A stretch of 61,917 nt of DNA from Ornithinimicrobium sediminis (lineage in GTDB: Bacteria; Actinomycetota; Actinomycetes; Actinomycetales; Dermatophilaceae). The translations under genes and the position numbers were made by a program. Positions within the stretch are counted from its first letter, which is position 1; every line of letters starts with the position of its first letter. Shown one piece after another: positions 16,681 through 25,959 of this stretch. Where the stretch lies: assembly GCF_021272345.1 (NCBI RefSeq), contig NZ_JAJSDQ010000011.1:1-61917 (forward strand). Reading direction: 5' to 3'. The notes under the pieces are model-generated. The model made no database searches. It was not told the origin of the DNA and saw only the letters and a program-made list of their open reading frames with translations.

Positions 16681-17367
16681 ATGGCGCGCTGGTGGAGACG
16701 CGACCGGGACAGGCGTCCCCCGAGCTCGGCCGACCCGGTCGCGGCGGCCGTCGCCGAGCTGGAAGGGCCGCTGCGGCGGCGGTATGCCGACACCCCGACC
16801 AGCCTGGAGGACCTGCTGCGCTGGGTCGAAGTGAGCGAGTCCGACGACCTCGACGGGTTCGACACCGTGGCGGTCCTCAGCGACGAGATCCACGCCCACT
16901 GCGACCCCTACGACGACGGGCTCGAGAGTGCCCTGGCCGACCAGCCCGGCATCGAGGACGTGCTGGCCGAGGACCGGGACGTGGTCTACCTGCGCACGTC
17001 GCTGGCGCTGCCGGACGTGACCGCGGCCGTGCTCCGTGCCGTCGTCGAGGTCAACCGGTCACCGCGGGCACCCGCCCCGACGGCCGTGCTCTCCGACGAG
17101 CTCGTCGAGCACCTGGCCGCCACGGTGCGACCGGTGATGGAGGAGGCCGGCTTCGTCGCCCGGGATGCCTCAACGTCAGCGCGCTACTTCCACCGTGAGA
17201 CCGACGGCGGGCTCGTCCAGTCGGTGATGGTCGCCGCAGGGCTGGGCGAGACGGCCGACGGCGCGCTGCGCGAGGGCAGGCTGTGGGTGCACGCCGGCAC
17301 GCACGTGCCGGAGATGGCCCACCGCGCGCTGCGGAGCCCGGACCTGATCGCGGCTCTTCGTCTTTGA
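16681..17367 (+). CDS. Unknown protein whose 3' end runs into an insertion sequence
   Basis: A 228-residue soluble protein starting MARWWRRDRDRRPP after GAGGGG. The middle contains two alpha/beta stretches (DRDVVYLRTSLALPDVTAAVLRAV as the clearest); no family is recognised. The last four codons and the stop (ALRL*) are supplied by the left inverted repeat of the ISL3-type element, so the native C-terminus has been lost or replaced. It is divergent from ddaH. Confidence 0.6.
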   Translation: MARWWRRDRDRRPPSSADPVAAAVAELEGPLRRRYADTPTSLEDLLRWVEVSESDDLDGFDTVAVLSDEIHAHCDPYDDGLESALADQPGIEDVLAEDRDVVYLRTSLALPDVTAAVLRAVVEVNRSPRAPAPTAVLSDELVEHLAATVRPVMEEAGFVARDASTSARYFHRETDGGLVQSVMVAAGLGETADGALREGRLWVHAGTHVPEMAHRALRSPDLIAALRL

Positions 17368-17375
17368 GGGTGGGG
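17352..17375 (+). repeat. Left terminal inverted repeat of the ISL3-type element
   Basis: Begins GGCTCTTCGTCTTTGAGGG and is a perfect 24-bp reverse complement of 18807-18830. It overlaps the 3' end of the flanking plus-strand gene. Confidence 0.9.
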
Positions 17376-18710
17376 TCATAGGTTCAGGCCGCCGCCGATG
17401 AGGAGCATGCGGAGGCGATAGTTCTCGAAGTTGGTCAGGCCTCGGGCGATGCGGCGGTGGAGCTCGATGAGTCCGTTGATGGCCTCGGTGCCGCCGTTGG
17501 TGGCGCCGGTGTCGAAGTAGGCCAGGAACGCCTCCTTCCAGGTGCGTAGGGTCCGCCCGAGCCGGGCGATCTCGGGGATCGGGCAGGTCGGGAACGACGC
17601 GACGATCCGCTCGGCGATCTTCTTTCCCTCGGGCTTGTCCGTGGTCTTGTACGCCGAGCGGAGCAGCTGCGCGGCCTGCCAGGTCAGGTCGACCTCGTCG
17701 TGGGCCTCGTGGGCAGCGAACGCCCGCTCGATCCGCCCGCGCTGCTTGTCGGTGAGGTTCTCCGCGCCGGCACGCAGGATGGTCTGGATCCCGTACAACG
17801 GGTCGCCTTTGCGACCGCGGTGTCCGGTGGTGTCCTGCTGCACCCGGCGGCGGACCTCGTCGACGCACTTGGTGCCCAGCGCCACGACGTGGAAGGCGTC
17901 CAGCACAGCGGTCGCGTCAGCGAGCTCGTCGTCGATCGCGGACTTGTACCCCTGGAACGGATCCAGGGTGGCCACGTCCACGCCGGCGGTGAACTCGCTC
18001 CCGCGTGCCTCGAGCCAGTCGGCGTAGGCAGCCTTGGTCCTGCCCTGGACCAGGTCGAGCAACCGGGCTCTGACCTGCCCGTGCTCATCGACGGTGAGGT
18101 CGACCATGCCGGTCAGCTCTTTCGGTCCACGGCCCCCGTCCTCGGGCGGCTTGGTAGACACGTGGTGCCACACGTGCTCATCCACGCCCAAGGTAGAGAC
18201 GCCTGAGAAGCGGGTCTCGTCATCGGCTGCGGTGGTCAGGATCGGCTTGATCGCCTCCCACACCGTGCGCCAGCGGACCCCGAGCTGGCGGGCCACGCCC
18301 TGCACGCTGGCGTGCTCACGGCGGATCTGAGTGATCGCCCACCTGGCCGCCCGGGAGGTGAGCAGCCCGCGAGGCCGGGCCAGGTCCGGGTCCTGCTCGG
18401 TGAACGTCACCACCTCGCAGAGGTCCTCCCGGCACCGGTACCGGCGCTTGCGCCACAGCAGCACGACCGGGGTGCTGAAACAGGGCGCGTCGACCAGGCG
18501 CACCGTCCGCCGGCCGAGCGACTCTGCCACCACCCCGCAGGCCGGGCACCCGGTGGGGACCATCGCGGACTCAACCGTGAGGGTCAACAGGTCCACGCCA
18601 CGATCGACGGTGGTCACGTGCACGCCGTCCAGCCCGAGGAAGAGGTCGCAGTTGTCGCAGTACGCACCGCCCGCGCACACAGCGGGGCAGCACGACGTAG
18701 GGTCAGACAC
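17376..18710 (-). CDS. ISL3-family transposase
   Basis: A 444-residue transposase. The N-terminal zinc-ribbon contains CPACG and the CREDLCE pair, followed by a helix-turn-helix (SVQGVARQLGVRWRTVWEAI) and the catalytic DDE core: Asp in TLGVDEHVWH, Asp in VATLDPFQGYKSA, Glu in NGGTEAINGLI. The C-terminal region (HRRIARGLTNFENYRLRMLL) is the ISL3 signature. The gene is full length, ends next to the left repeat, and starts about 100 bp inside the right one. Confidence 0.93.
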   Translation of the reverse strand: MSDPTSCCPAVCAGGAYCDNCDLFLGLDGVHVTTVDRGVDLLTLTVESAMVPTGCPACGVVAESLGRRTVRLVDAPCFSTPVVLLWRKRRYRCREDLCEVVTFTEQDPDLARPRGLLTSRAARWAITQIRREHASVQGVARQLGVRWRTVWEAIKPILTTAADDETRFSGVSTLGVDEHVWHHVSTKPPEDGGRGPKELTGMVDLTVDEHGQVRARLLDLVQGRTKAAYADWLEARGSEFTAGVDVATLDPFQGYKSAIDDELADATAVLDAFHVVALGTKCVDEVRRRVQQDTTGHRGRKGDPLYGIQTILRAGAENLTDKQRGRIERAFAAHEAHDEVDLTWQAAQLLRSAYKTTDKPEGKKIAERIVASFPTCPIPEIARLGRTLRTWKEAFLAYFDTGATNGGTEAINGLIELHRRIARGLTNFENYRLRMLLIGGGLNL

Positions 18711-18779
18711 GTCGAGGTCCTTGAGATCGGGAGAGGTAGAAGTCCCCTGATCCTCGGGGACCTCGACCCCATCACCGGC

Positions 18780-19894
18780 TCAAGTCCGCGCTGCGGCGCG
18801 TCGCCACCCCACCCTCAAAGACGAAGAGCCCTCAATGCGATCTGAGAACGCCTTCAGGTAGCGGCGAGCAACCTCGGTGATGGTTGGGTCTTCGTCTTCC
18901 CTGACGGCAGCGTGAACCTCGTGCATGAACGCACCGAATGGGTCTGCTGGGAAGCCCGCACTCAGTAGCTGCGCCCGACAGTCCTTCGCCAGTTGGTCTG
19001 CCTCGTCGTACTTGACTCGCTCGGCTCGCGTGAGCCGAACCCCCAGCAACTTCACGTCATACGGCGCCACCACGCGATCCGCGATCGCTCGCGCAAACCC
19101 GATCGTGTAGACCGACCCACCCCCGAAGTACGTGAGCAACACCTCGATGCCGTCGTCGTTGCGCTCGAAGGTCGCCGTAAGCCCCAGCCGTCGGCGATAT
19201 GTGTCGTGGAGGATGGTTCGCCACTGCCCTGCTCCATACCGGTGGCACTCGTCCGCAATGAGCAGCACACGCCCGTCGGGACGCGTAGGCGGTGAGAGAT
19301 AGAGCGACTGCACCGTCCCGACCAGCACGGAACAGGTGTCGAAGGACGAGCGTTGGCCGTGCCCAATCAGACCGACCCCTTTGATCCCGTGCGCGCTGAG
19401 CGTCTTTTCCCACTGGCGGGTGAGATCAACTGTGGGCACGACGATCACAACGGAGTAGCCGTCCGCGATGGCTTCACGCGTCGCTTCCACGCCCACCCTT
19501 GACTTGCCCGTTCCCGTCACGGCTTCGACAACCCCGTGACGCCCGTGAGCGGCCCATGCATCCAGGGCCTCCACCTGCCACGCCCTCAGGGGTGGACGGC
19601 GCTCGCCAGTGACGACGCTCCAGTTGGGCGCCGGCCTGCCGTACTCAGTGAGCCAGTCCGATCCCTTGCGACTCAGCCGATAGAGACCTGAGGCATCTGC
19701 CACCACCAGCGGCTGCGAGCGGCGTAGTGCAGCTGATGAGCCTGGCCGCAGGTGGTCTCGTCTACCAGTCTCCGAAGTGCCTCGGGCACCACGGGGCCCT
19801 CGTCATCGACGAACGACAGCACTTGCAGCACCCGGTCACGGCACGTCGTCACCTCGAACGAACGCGTCAGGCCCTCGTAGTGGCAAATACTCAT
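18780..19894 (-). pseudogene. DEAD/DEAH helicase, frameshifted and cut by the IS
   Basis: The gene appears to begin at ATG 19894 (preceded by GGGGAGGG) with a winged-helix-like domain (RVLQVLSFVDDEGPVVPEAL). The frame then shifts near 19690-19715, where a one-base insertion or two-base loss moves reading to the frame continuing VVADASGLYRLSRKGSDWL. The ATPase core follows: Walker A VEAVTGTGKSRV, Walker B IADECHRYG, motif III LGLTATFER. The second RecA domain is missing: the frame runs into the IS repeat after FSDRIEG and stops at 18780 inside the element. An open frame starting with GTG 19706 covers the ATPase part. It is very likely inactive. Confidence 0.7.
18807..18830 (-). repeat. Right terminal inverted repeat of the ISL3-type element
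   Basis: Begins CCCCACCCTCAAAGACG; perfect reverse complement of 17352-17375. The truncated helicase gene reads into it from the right. Confidence 0.9.
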
Positions 19895-20071
19895 GGCCCT
19901 CCCCGTAAACGACATCGACCCGGTGCATCATGTCCCATCGGGCCGACAGAGCTCAGGCCCCACGCCCGGCGAGCGAGAGCGTCGACCGCTGATCGAGCCT
20001 GGGGCGGATCAGGCTGACGCTCAAACCGCAGTCCGCTACGCATCAACGGCGGACCGGCTAGCGTCAGTGCC

Positions 20072-21205
20072 ATGACGCTCCCCCGGCCTGACATCGACCC
20101 CGACGGACTGCTGGAGTACTCGGTCGTCTTCACCGACCTCTCGCTCAACCACATGTCCCGGCGCTTCATCGGCGTGATGCAGCAGCTCAACGAGGTGCTC
20201 ACCACGACCTACCGCGCCGATACGCTCGCCGTGGTCCCCGGCGGCGGCACCTACGGCATGGAGGCCGTCGCCCGGCAGCTCGCCACCGGACAGCGCTGCC
20301 TCATCGTGCGCAACGGCTTCTTCTCCTACAGGTGGTCCCAGATCCTCGAGATGGGCGGCATCACCGACGACGTCACCGTGCTGACCGCTCGGCCGACGGA
20401 GCAGACCCACCCATCGTCGTGGGCGCCGGCGCCGGTGGAGGAGGTCGTCGCCGCCATCGCCGAGCAGCGGCCTCGGGTGGTGTTCGCCGCGCACGTCGAG
20501 ACCTCGGCGGGCATCGTGCTGCCCGACGACTACCTGCGCGCGATCGCGCGGGCCACGCACGAGGCCGGCGGGCTGTTCGTGCTGGACTGCATCGCCTCTG
20601 GGGCCCTGTGGGTCAACATAGCCGACCTCGGGGTCGACGTGCTGATCACCGCCCCGCAGAAGGGATGGAGCGGCAGCCCGGGCGCGGCCTACGTGCTGGT
20701 CAACGACGCGGCACGCACGGCGGTCCACGAGACCACCTCGACCAGCTTCTCCGCCGACCTCAAGCGGTGGCTCACCCTCGCGGAGGGGTATGTCGAGGGC
20801 CGACACGCCTACCACGCCACCATGCCCACCGACACCCTGGCCCACAACCTCGAGGTGATGCTGGAGGCGACGGGGCGCGGGCTGCCCGAGCTGCGCGCCG
20901 CGCAGGTCGAGCTGGGCACCGCGGTGCGGGCGCTGCTGGCCGAGCGCGGGTTCGCCTCGGTGGCTGCGCCGGAGTATGCCGCGTCCAGCGTGGTCGTGGT
21001 GCACACCGACGACCCGGGCCTGAAGTCCGGGGCGAAGTTCGCCCAGGTCGGCCTGCAGGTGGCCGGCGGCGTGCCGCTGATGTGCGGCGAGCCGGAGGAC
21101 TGGTCCACCTTCCGCCTGGGCCTCTTCGGCCTGGACAAGCTCGGCGACGTGGACGGCACCGTGGCGCGGCTGGCCGACGGCCTCGACCGGGCGCTCGCGC
21201 TGTAG
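20072..21205 (+). CDS. Class V PLP-dependent aminotransferase (alanine-glyoxylate type)
   Basis: A 377-residue fold-type I aminotransferase. The Gly-rich PLP phosphate region is VPGGGTYGMEAVAR (55-68), Asp172 (VLDCIASG) pairs with the pyridine nitrogen, and Lys197 in ITAPQKGWSGSPG forms the Schiff base. The layout (LSLNHMSRRF, HVETSAGIV) resembles alanine-glyoxylate, serine-glyoxylate or serine-pyruvate aminotransferases. Substrate cannot be fixed from sequence. A short gap to the next plus-strand gene (36 bp) suggests, but does not prove, co-transcription. Confidence 0.85.
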   Translation: MTLPRPDIDPDGLLEYSVVFTDLSLNHMSRRFIGVMQQLNEVLTTTYRADTLAVVPGGGTYGMEAVARQLATGQRCLIVRNGFFSYRWSQILEMGGITDDVTVLTARPTEQTHPSSWAPAPVEEVVAAIAEQRPRVVFAAHVETSAGIVLPDDYLRAIARATHEAGGLFVLDCIASGALWVNIADLGVDVLITAPQKGWSGSPGAAYVLVNDAARTAVHETTSTSFSADLKRWLTLAEGYVEGRHAYHATMPTDTLAHNLEVMLEATGRGLPELRAAQVELGTAVRALLAERGFASVAAPEYAASSVVVVHTDDPGLKSGAKFAQVGLQVAGGVPLMCGEPEDWSTFRLGLFGLDKLGDVDGTVARLADGLDRALAL

Positions 21206-21241
21206 CCCTCAGCCCGTCCCAACCGGCCCTAGGCTGGCCCC

Positions 21242-22171
21242 ATGAGCGTGCTCGACTGGCTGCTCGAGGGCGACCCCAGCATCCGCTGGCAGGTCATGCG
21301 TGACCTGCTCGACGCCGACGACGAGACGGTGGCGGCCGAGCGTGACCGGGTCGCGACCGAGGGCTGGGGTGCGCGGCTGCTGGCCCTACGCTACCCGGAC
21401 GGCCAGTGGGCCGGCGGAGCGTGCTTCCCGGCCGGCTTCCGCTGGGGCGAGTCGGATGGCCAGCCGTGGACCTCGACACTGCCCACGCTCGACCTGCTGC
21501 GCATCCTGGGGCTGCCTCCTTCGTCGCCGCAGGGCATCGAGACGACCGCCCTGGTGCGGGACCGCTGCCGGTGGGAGCATGCCGGGCAGCCGTTCTTCAG
21601 CGGCGAGGTGGAGGAGTGCATCAACGGCCGGACCGTCGCCATCGGGGCCTCCTTCGGCCAGGACGTGGACGCGGTGGTCGACCGGCTGCTCGCTGACCAG
21701 CTCGCCGACGGCGGCTGGAACTGCTGGCGCGAGCAGGGCGCGGTGCGCTCGTCCTTCCACAGCACGATCTGCGTGCTGGAGGGGCTGCTGGCCTACGAGC
21801 GTGCCACCGGGTCGACCGCCGTCGTCGACGCCCGCCGTCGCGGCGAGGAGCACCTGCTGCAACGGCGCCTCTTCCGCCGCCTGAGCACCGGCGAGGTGAT
21901 CGACCCGGACTGGCTGCAGTTCTCCTTCCCGGTGCAGTGGCACTACGACGTGCTGCGCGGGCTCGAGCACTTCCGGGAGGTCGGCGACGCCCCCGACCCC
22001 CGGCTCGAGGAGGCGTTCGAGCTGGTGCGCGCCAAGCGCCAACCCGACGGCACCTGGCTGCTCGAGAACACCCACTCCGGCGAGGTCCACCTCGAGCTCG
22101 AGGACGGCGACGGCAATCCCAGCCGCTGGAACACCTTGCGCGCCCTGCGGGTCCTTCGGTGGGCCGGCTGA
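21242..22171 (+). CDS. Squalene-cyclase/prenyltransferase-fold protein
   Basis: A 309-residue, mainly helical protein with alpha-toroid type repeats rich in Gly-Trp motifs (YPDGQWAGGACFPAGFRW; ADGGWNCWREQGAVRSSFHS; QPDGTWLLENTH). It starts VLDWLLEGDPSIRWQVMRDL, typical of a stand-alone actinobacterial family of unknown activity. The DxDD acid motif of true cyclases is not seen, so a binding or structural role is possible. ATG 21242 is well placed after the preceding gene. Confidence 0.7.
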   Translation: MSVLDWLLEGDPSIRWQVMRDLLDADDETVAAERDRVATEGWGARLLALRYPDGQWAGGACFPAGFRWGESDGQPWTSTLPTLDLLRILGLPPSSPQGIETTALVRDRCRWEHAGQPFFSGEVEECINGRTVAIGASFGQDVDAVVDRLLADQLADGGWNCWREQGAVRSSFHSTICVLEGLLAYERATGSTAVVDARRRGEEHLLQRRLFRRLSTGEVIDPDWLQFSFPVQWHYDVLRGLEHFREVGDAPDPRLEEAFELVRAKRQPDGTWLLENTHSGEVHLELEDGDGNPSRWNTLRALRVLRWAG

Positions 22172-22243
22172 GCAAGAGGATGACCGCCCGGCCGGGGATG
22201 ACGTCGAGGTGCTGCCCCGCGGCGGGTCTGCCAAGCTGCCGGC

Positions 22244-25200
22244 GTGACCGGCCCCGCACCTGACCAGCACTCCCTCCTCGAGGGGCTCTTCGAGAGCCTC
22301 GTCACCGAGGAGCTGGAGCGTCGGCTCCGCACTCGCAGTGACCTCGATGCCCACATCGACGGCGTGGACGCCGCCAACGAGCCGCACGTGCTGGCGCGGC
22401 ACCTGGCCAGGGTCGTGGAGTCCGAGCTCACTCGGCGGCGGAGCCCCGACGACCGGCGCGAGGTGGTCAACGCCCTGCTCGACCTGCTGGAGGCTCCCGA
22501 GGAGCGGCTGACCGGGCAGAGCCGTCAGCTGCTCTCCCTGGTCCGGCCACCCGCACCGGGCGTCCCGTCGCGCAGCACGCACCGCCCCGCCACTCCCCTG
22601 TCCGACGCGGCGCTGCTCACCAACGCGCACGGCGAGCCGAGCATCGGCGCCGAGGTGCGTGCCGAGCTCGCCAGCGCCGACGAGGTCGAGGTCGTGCTGG
22701 CCTTCGTGAAGTGGCACGGTCTGCGCCTGCTGGAGCGCGAGCTGGCCGAGCTGCGCGAGCGCGGCGTGCCCCTGCGGGTCATCACCACGACCTACATCGG
22801 CGCCACCGAGCGGCAGGCCCTCGACCGGCTCGTCCGCGACTTCGGTGCCGAGGTCAAGGTGCACTACGACACGCAGCGCACCCGGCTGCACGCCAAGGCC
22901 TGGCTGTTCCGCCGTGGGACCGGCTTCGAGACGGCATACGTCGGCTCCTCCAACCTCTCCCGCGCGGCGCTGCTCGACGGGGTGGAGTGGAACGTGCGGC
23001 TCTCCTCCGTTGCGACGCCGGGCCTGCTCGCCAAGTTCCGCGCGACCTTCGACTCCTACTGGCACGACCCGGCCTACGAGACCTACGACCCCGACCGTGA
23101 CGGCGACCGCCTCGACGACGCCCTCGTCGAGGCGCGCGGGGGTGGGCGTGGCGGGCGCGTGACCCTGACGCTCTCGGGGCTGAAGGTGCGGCCCTACCCG
23201 CACCAGGCCGAGATGCTGGAGCAGCTCGACGTCGAGCGCCGGGTGCACGACCGTCACCGCAACCTGCTGGTTGCTGCCACCGGCACCGGCAAGACCGTGG
23301 TCGCCGCGCTGGACTACCGCCGACTGGCCGCCGAGGCGGGCGAGCGGCCCACCCTGCTCTTCGTCGCGCACCGCAAAGAGATCCTGGAGCAGTCGCTGCG
23401 CACCTACCGCGAGGTGCTCGGCGACGCCGGCTTCGGCGAGCTGTATGTCGCCGGGGTGCGCCCCGAGCGGTGGCAGCACGTCTTCGCCTCCGTGCAGTCG
23501 CTGACCTCGTACGGCGTGGACCGCATCCCCGCCAACGCCTTCGCCGTCGTCGTCATCGACGAGTTCCACCACGCCGAGGCGACGACCTACCGCCGGCTCA
23601 CTGACCACCTCACCCCCCGCGAGCTGCTCGGGCTCACCGCCACCCCGGAACGTGGGGACGGCAGGGACGTGCGTCAGTTCTTCGGCGGCCGCACCGCTGC
23701 CGAGCTGCGGCTATGGGACGCGCTCGGCGCCGACCTGCTCACACCGTTCCACTACTTCGGCATCGCCGACGGCACCGACCTGCGCCGCGTCGAGTGGCGC
23801 GCCGGGGCCTACGACACGACCACCCTGTCCGGCGTCTACACCGGCAACGACGCCCGCGCCCGCATCGTGCTGCAGGCCGTGCGCGACAAGATCGCCCAGC
23901 CCGACCGGATGAAGGCGCTCGGCTTCTGCGTCGACACGCACCACGCCGCCTACATGGCGCAGGTGTTCAGCGACGCCGGGCTGCCGTCGGTCACGGTGCT
24001 CGGCACCACGGCACTGGCCGCACGTCAGGATGCGCTGGACGACCTGCGTGCCGGGCGGATCGTGGCGATCTTCACCGTTGACGTCTTCAACGAGGGCGTG
24101 GACATCCCCGAGGTCAACACCGTGCTCTTCCTGCGGCCCACCGAGAGCGCCACCGTCTTCCTCCAGCAGCTGGGTCGTGGCCTGCGCCTGGCGCCGGACA
24201 AGGCCGTGCTGACCGCCCTCGACTTCGTCGGCCACCACCGCACCGAGTTCCGCTTCGACCAGCGCTACCGCGCCCTGACCGGCAGCACCCGGGCACGGCT
24301 GCAGCGCGACATCGAGCAGGGCTTCCCGTTCCTGCCCTCGGGCACCCAGATCGTGCTCGACCGACAGACCCAGGCCCTGGTGCTGGCCCACGTCCGCAGC
24401 CAGGTGACGACCCGCTGGGCGCACATCACCGCCGAGCTGCGAGCCCACCCGACCGACGACCTGCAGGCCTTCCTGGCCGAGTCCGGCGTCGAGCCGGCCG
24501 ACGTCATCGCCAAGCCCGACCGCTCCTGGGCCCGGCTGCGGCGCGAGGCCGGGGTGTCCGTGCCCGCCGGCGGCCCGCCCGAGGCACAGCTGCTCAAACG
24601 CGTGCGTGCCCTGGCTCACGTCGACGACCCCGACCGTGCCACGGCATACCTGCGGTGGCTTTCCGACGACGCTCCCGACTACGACCAGGCCGACCCCGCT
24701 GACCGGGCCTTCCTGCGCATGCTCGGCTTCACGCTGTGGCCCGACGGGGGCGGCTTCACCGAATACCAACAGATGGTCGACGCCCTGCGGGCCGAGCCGG
24801 CAGTGCGGCAGGACCTGCGGGCCGTCATCAGGCTGGGTCTGGAGCATGCGCAGCACGTGACCGCACCGCTGGGCGGTGACCTCGGCGCCCGGCCGCTGCG
24901 GGTGCACGCCCGCTACACCCGGGAGGAGGTCGTCGCGGCTCTCGACTACGTCAGCATTGCCGGGCGCAAGGCCAACAGCTTCCGCGAGGGGGTGCTGTAT
25001 GCGGCGGACGCACGCGCCGACGCCTTCCTCGTGACCCTGAAGAAGTCGGAGGCCGACTACTCCCCCACGACGATGTACCAGGACTACGCGGTCAGCCCCG
25101 AGCTCTTCCACTGGGAGTCGCAGTCAGTGACCGCCGTCGCCTCGCCCACCGGGCAGCGCTACATCCACCACCGCGAGCGCGGCAGCCACATCCTGCTCTT

Positions 25201-25366
25201 CGCCCGGGACACCAAGACCACCGACCTCGGCTCGGGAGCGCCCTACCTGTTCCTCGGCGATGCCGACTACGTCAGCCACCGTGGCGAGCGGCCCATCGCC
25301 TTCACCTGGCGGCTGCGCACGCCGATGCCGGTGAGTGTCTTCGAGACGGCCAAGGTCGTGGCCTGA
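22244..25366 (+). CDS. PLD-nuclease/DEAD-helicase/DUF3427 protein
   Basis: A 1040-residue protein of three parts. A phospholipase-D-like nuclease domain (about 110-270) has the HxK motif His216-x-Lys218 (RLHAKAWLF) followed by GSSNLSRAALLDGVEWN. A superfamily-2 helicase core (about 310-690) has Walker A at about 343-352 (VAATGTGKTVV), DEFHH at 439-443, LGLTATPERGDG, and motif VI QQLGRGLRLAPDK. The C-terminal DUF3427-type domain (about 780-1040) ends TPMPVSVFETAKV. This order is known for bacterial helicases with predicted roles in DNA restriction or repair. GTG 22244 is the start. It converges with the tubulin-like operon with only 5 bp between the stops. Confidence 0.88.
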   Translation: MTGPAPDQHSLLEGLFESLVTEELERRLRTRSDLDAHIDGVDAANEPHVLARHLARVVESELTRRRSPDDRREVVNALLDLLEAPEERLTGQSRQLLSLVRPPAPGVPSRSTHRPATPLSDAALLTNAHGEPSIGAEVRAELASADEVEVVLAFVKWHGLRLLERELAELRERGVPLRVITTTYIGATERQALDRLVRDFGAEVKVHYDTQRTRLHAKAWLFRRGTGFETAYVGSSNLSRAALLDGVEWNVRLSSVATPGLLAKFRATFDSYWHDPAYETYDPDRDGDRLDDALVEARGGGRGGRVTLTLSGLKVRPYPHQAEMLEQLDVERRVHDRHRNLLVAATGTGKTVVAALDYRRLAAEAGERPTLLFVAHRKEILEQSLRTYREVLGDAGFGELYVAGVRPERWQHVFASVQSLTSYGVDRIPANAFAVVVIDEFHHAEATTYRRLTDHLTPRELLGLTATPERGDGRDVRQFFGGRTAAELRLWDALGADLLTPFHYFGIADGTDLRRVEWRAGAYDTTTLSGVYTGNDARARIVLQAVRDKIAQPDRMKALGFCVDTHHAAYMAQVFSDAGLPSVTVLGTTALAARQDALDDLRAGRIVAIFTVDVFNEGVDIPEVNTVLFLRPTESATVFLQQLGRGLRLAPDKAVLTALDFVGHHRTEFRFDQRYRALTGSTRARLQRDIEQGFPFLPSGTQIVLDRQTQALVLAHVRSQVTTRWAHITAELRAHPTDDLQAFLAESGVEPADVIAKPDRSWARLRREAGVSVPAGGPPEAQLLKRVRALAHVDDPDRATAYLRWLSDDAPDYDQADPADRAFLRMLGFTLWPDGGGFTEYQQMVDALRAEPAVRQDLRAVIRLGLEHAQHVTAPLGGDLGARPLRVHARYTREEVVAALDYVSIAGRKANSFREGVLYAADARADAFLVTLKKSEADYSPTTMYQDYAVSPELFHWESQSVTAVASPTGQRYIHHRERGSHILLFARDTKTTDLGSGAPYLFLGDADYVSHRGERPIAFTWRLRTPMPVSVFETAKVVA

Positions 25367-25371
25367 CGGTC

Positions 25372-25902
25372 CTAAGCCGAGTCCGGCGGAGTGGCTCGCT
25401 CCTGGCCGTGCGACTCGATGATGTCCTTGGTCCGCATTGCTCGCTCGCTCAGCTTCTCGTTGAAGGTCCTCGTCGCGCGCGGCTGCATGCCGTCCTGCAC
25501 ACGAGTCTTGACCATCATGTGCACGCGAGTGAAGGGCCCGCCCAGGGGCTCGACGCGCACACCGAAGAAGACCGGTGTCTCCGAGGTAAGGGTGCGGATG
25601 GCGTAGAAGTCGCCCTCCCGCGACTCGATGATCTCCTCGACGACGCCCACGATCTCGCCGCTATCGAGACGTGCCAGGCTGCAGACCCACCCCCCGACCC
25701 CCTGAGGAGTCCCTGGCACGTGAAACGCACGGACACACGAGCGACCCACCAAGACTTCGCTCTGCGGTGAGGCCACGAACTTCCAGACCTGCTCGGGGGA
25801 GGCGTGGATGTCCTCCCACACTCCGACGTCGAGCTCGACGCCTTCCAAGGAGCTCTGCGAGCGACGCTCCCACCGGTCTTCGAGCCGCGACATCAAGCCC
25901 AC
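25372..25902 (-). CDS. SRPBCC (START-like) domain protein
   Basis: A 176-residue protein with the SRPBCC fold: ...VGVWEDIHASPEQVWKFVASP at the first strand and helix, a middle GGWVCSLARLDSGEIVGVVEEI and a long C-terminal helix with TRTFNEKLSERAMRTKD. SRPBCC proteins bind hydrophobic ligands in a closed cavity. GTG 25902 is preferred because AGGAAGGGA lies 6 nt upstream; ATG 25893 is an alternative. It follows the two-TM protein by 57 bp on the same strand and is probably the last gene of the tubulin-like operon. Its ligand and role there are unknown. Confidence 0.7.
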   Translation of the reverse strand: MGLMSRLEDRWERRSQSSLEGVELDVGVWEDIHASPEQVWKFVASPQSEVLVGRSCVRAFHVPGTPQGVGGWVCSLARLDSGEIVGVVEEIIESREGDFYAIRTLTSETPVFFGVRVEPLGGPFTRVHMMVKTRVQDGMQPRATRTFNEKLSERAMRTKDIIESHGQERATPPDSA

Positions 25903-25959
25903 TGCGGTTCCCTTCCTGTGTCCTGGAAACAAACCGATCCCACTGCCGCGTGATGCCTT

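Larger units (their letters stand above)
17352..18830. mobile_element. ISL3-family insertion sequence, apparently complete
   Basis: A 1479-bp element bounded by 24-bp perfect inverted repeats and carrying one intact transposase on the minus strand. The expected 8-bp target duplication is not seen: CTGATCGC on the left, CTCAATGC on the right. Genes on both sides end inside its inverted repeats. Together these suggest insertion followed by an adjacent deletion, or recombination between two copies. Confidence 0.9.

Noticed and set aside
17376-18710. ISL3 transposase as a degraded gene
   Set aside because: Frame, zinc-ribbon and DDE residues are complete and the inverted repeats are perfect.
25860-25902. 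DVGVWED in the SRPBCC protein as another DDPxVWN-type motif
   Set aside because: It lies inside the first strand of the fold, not at a terminus, and lacks the DDP; similarity is probably chance.
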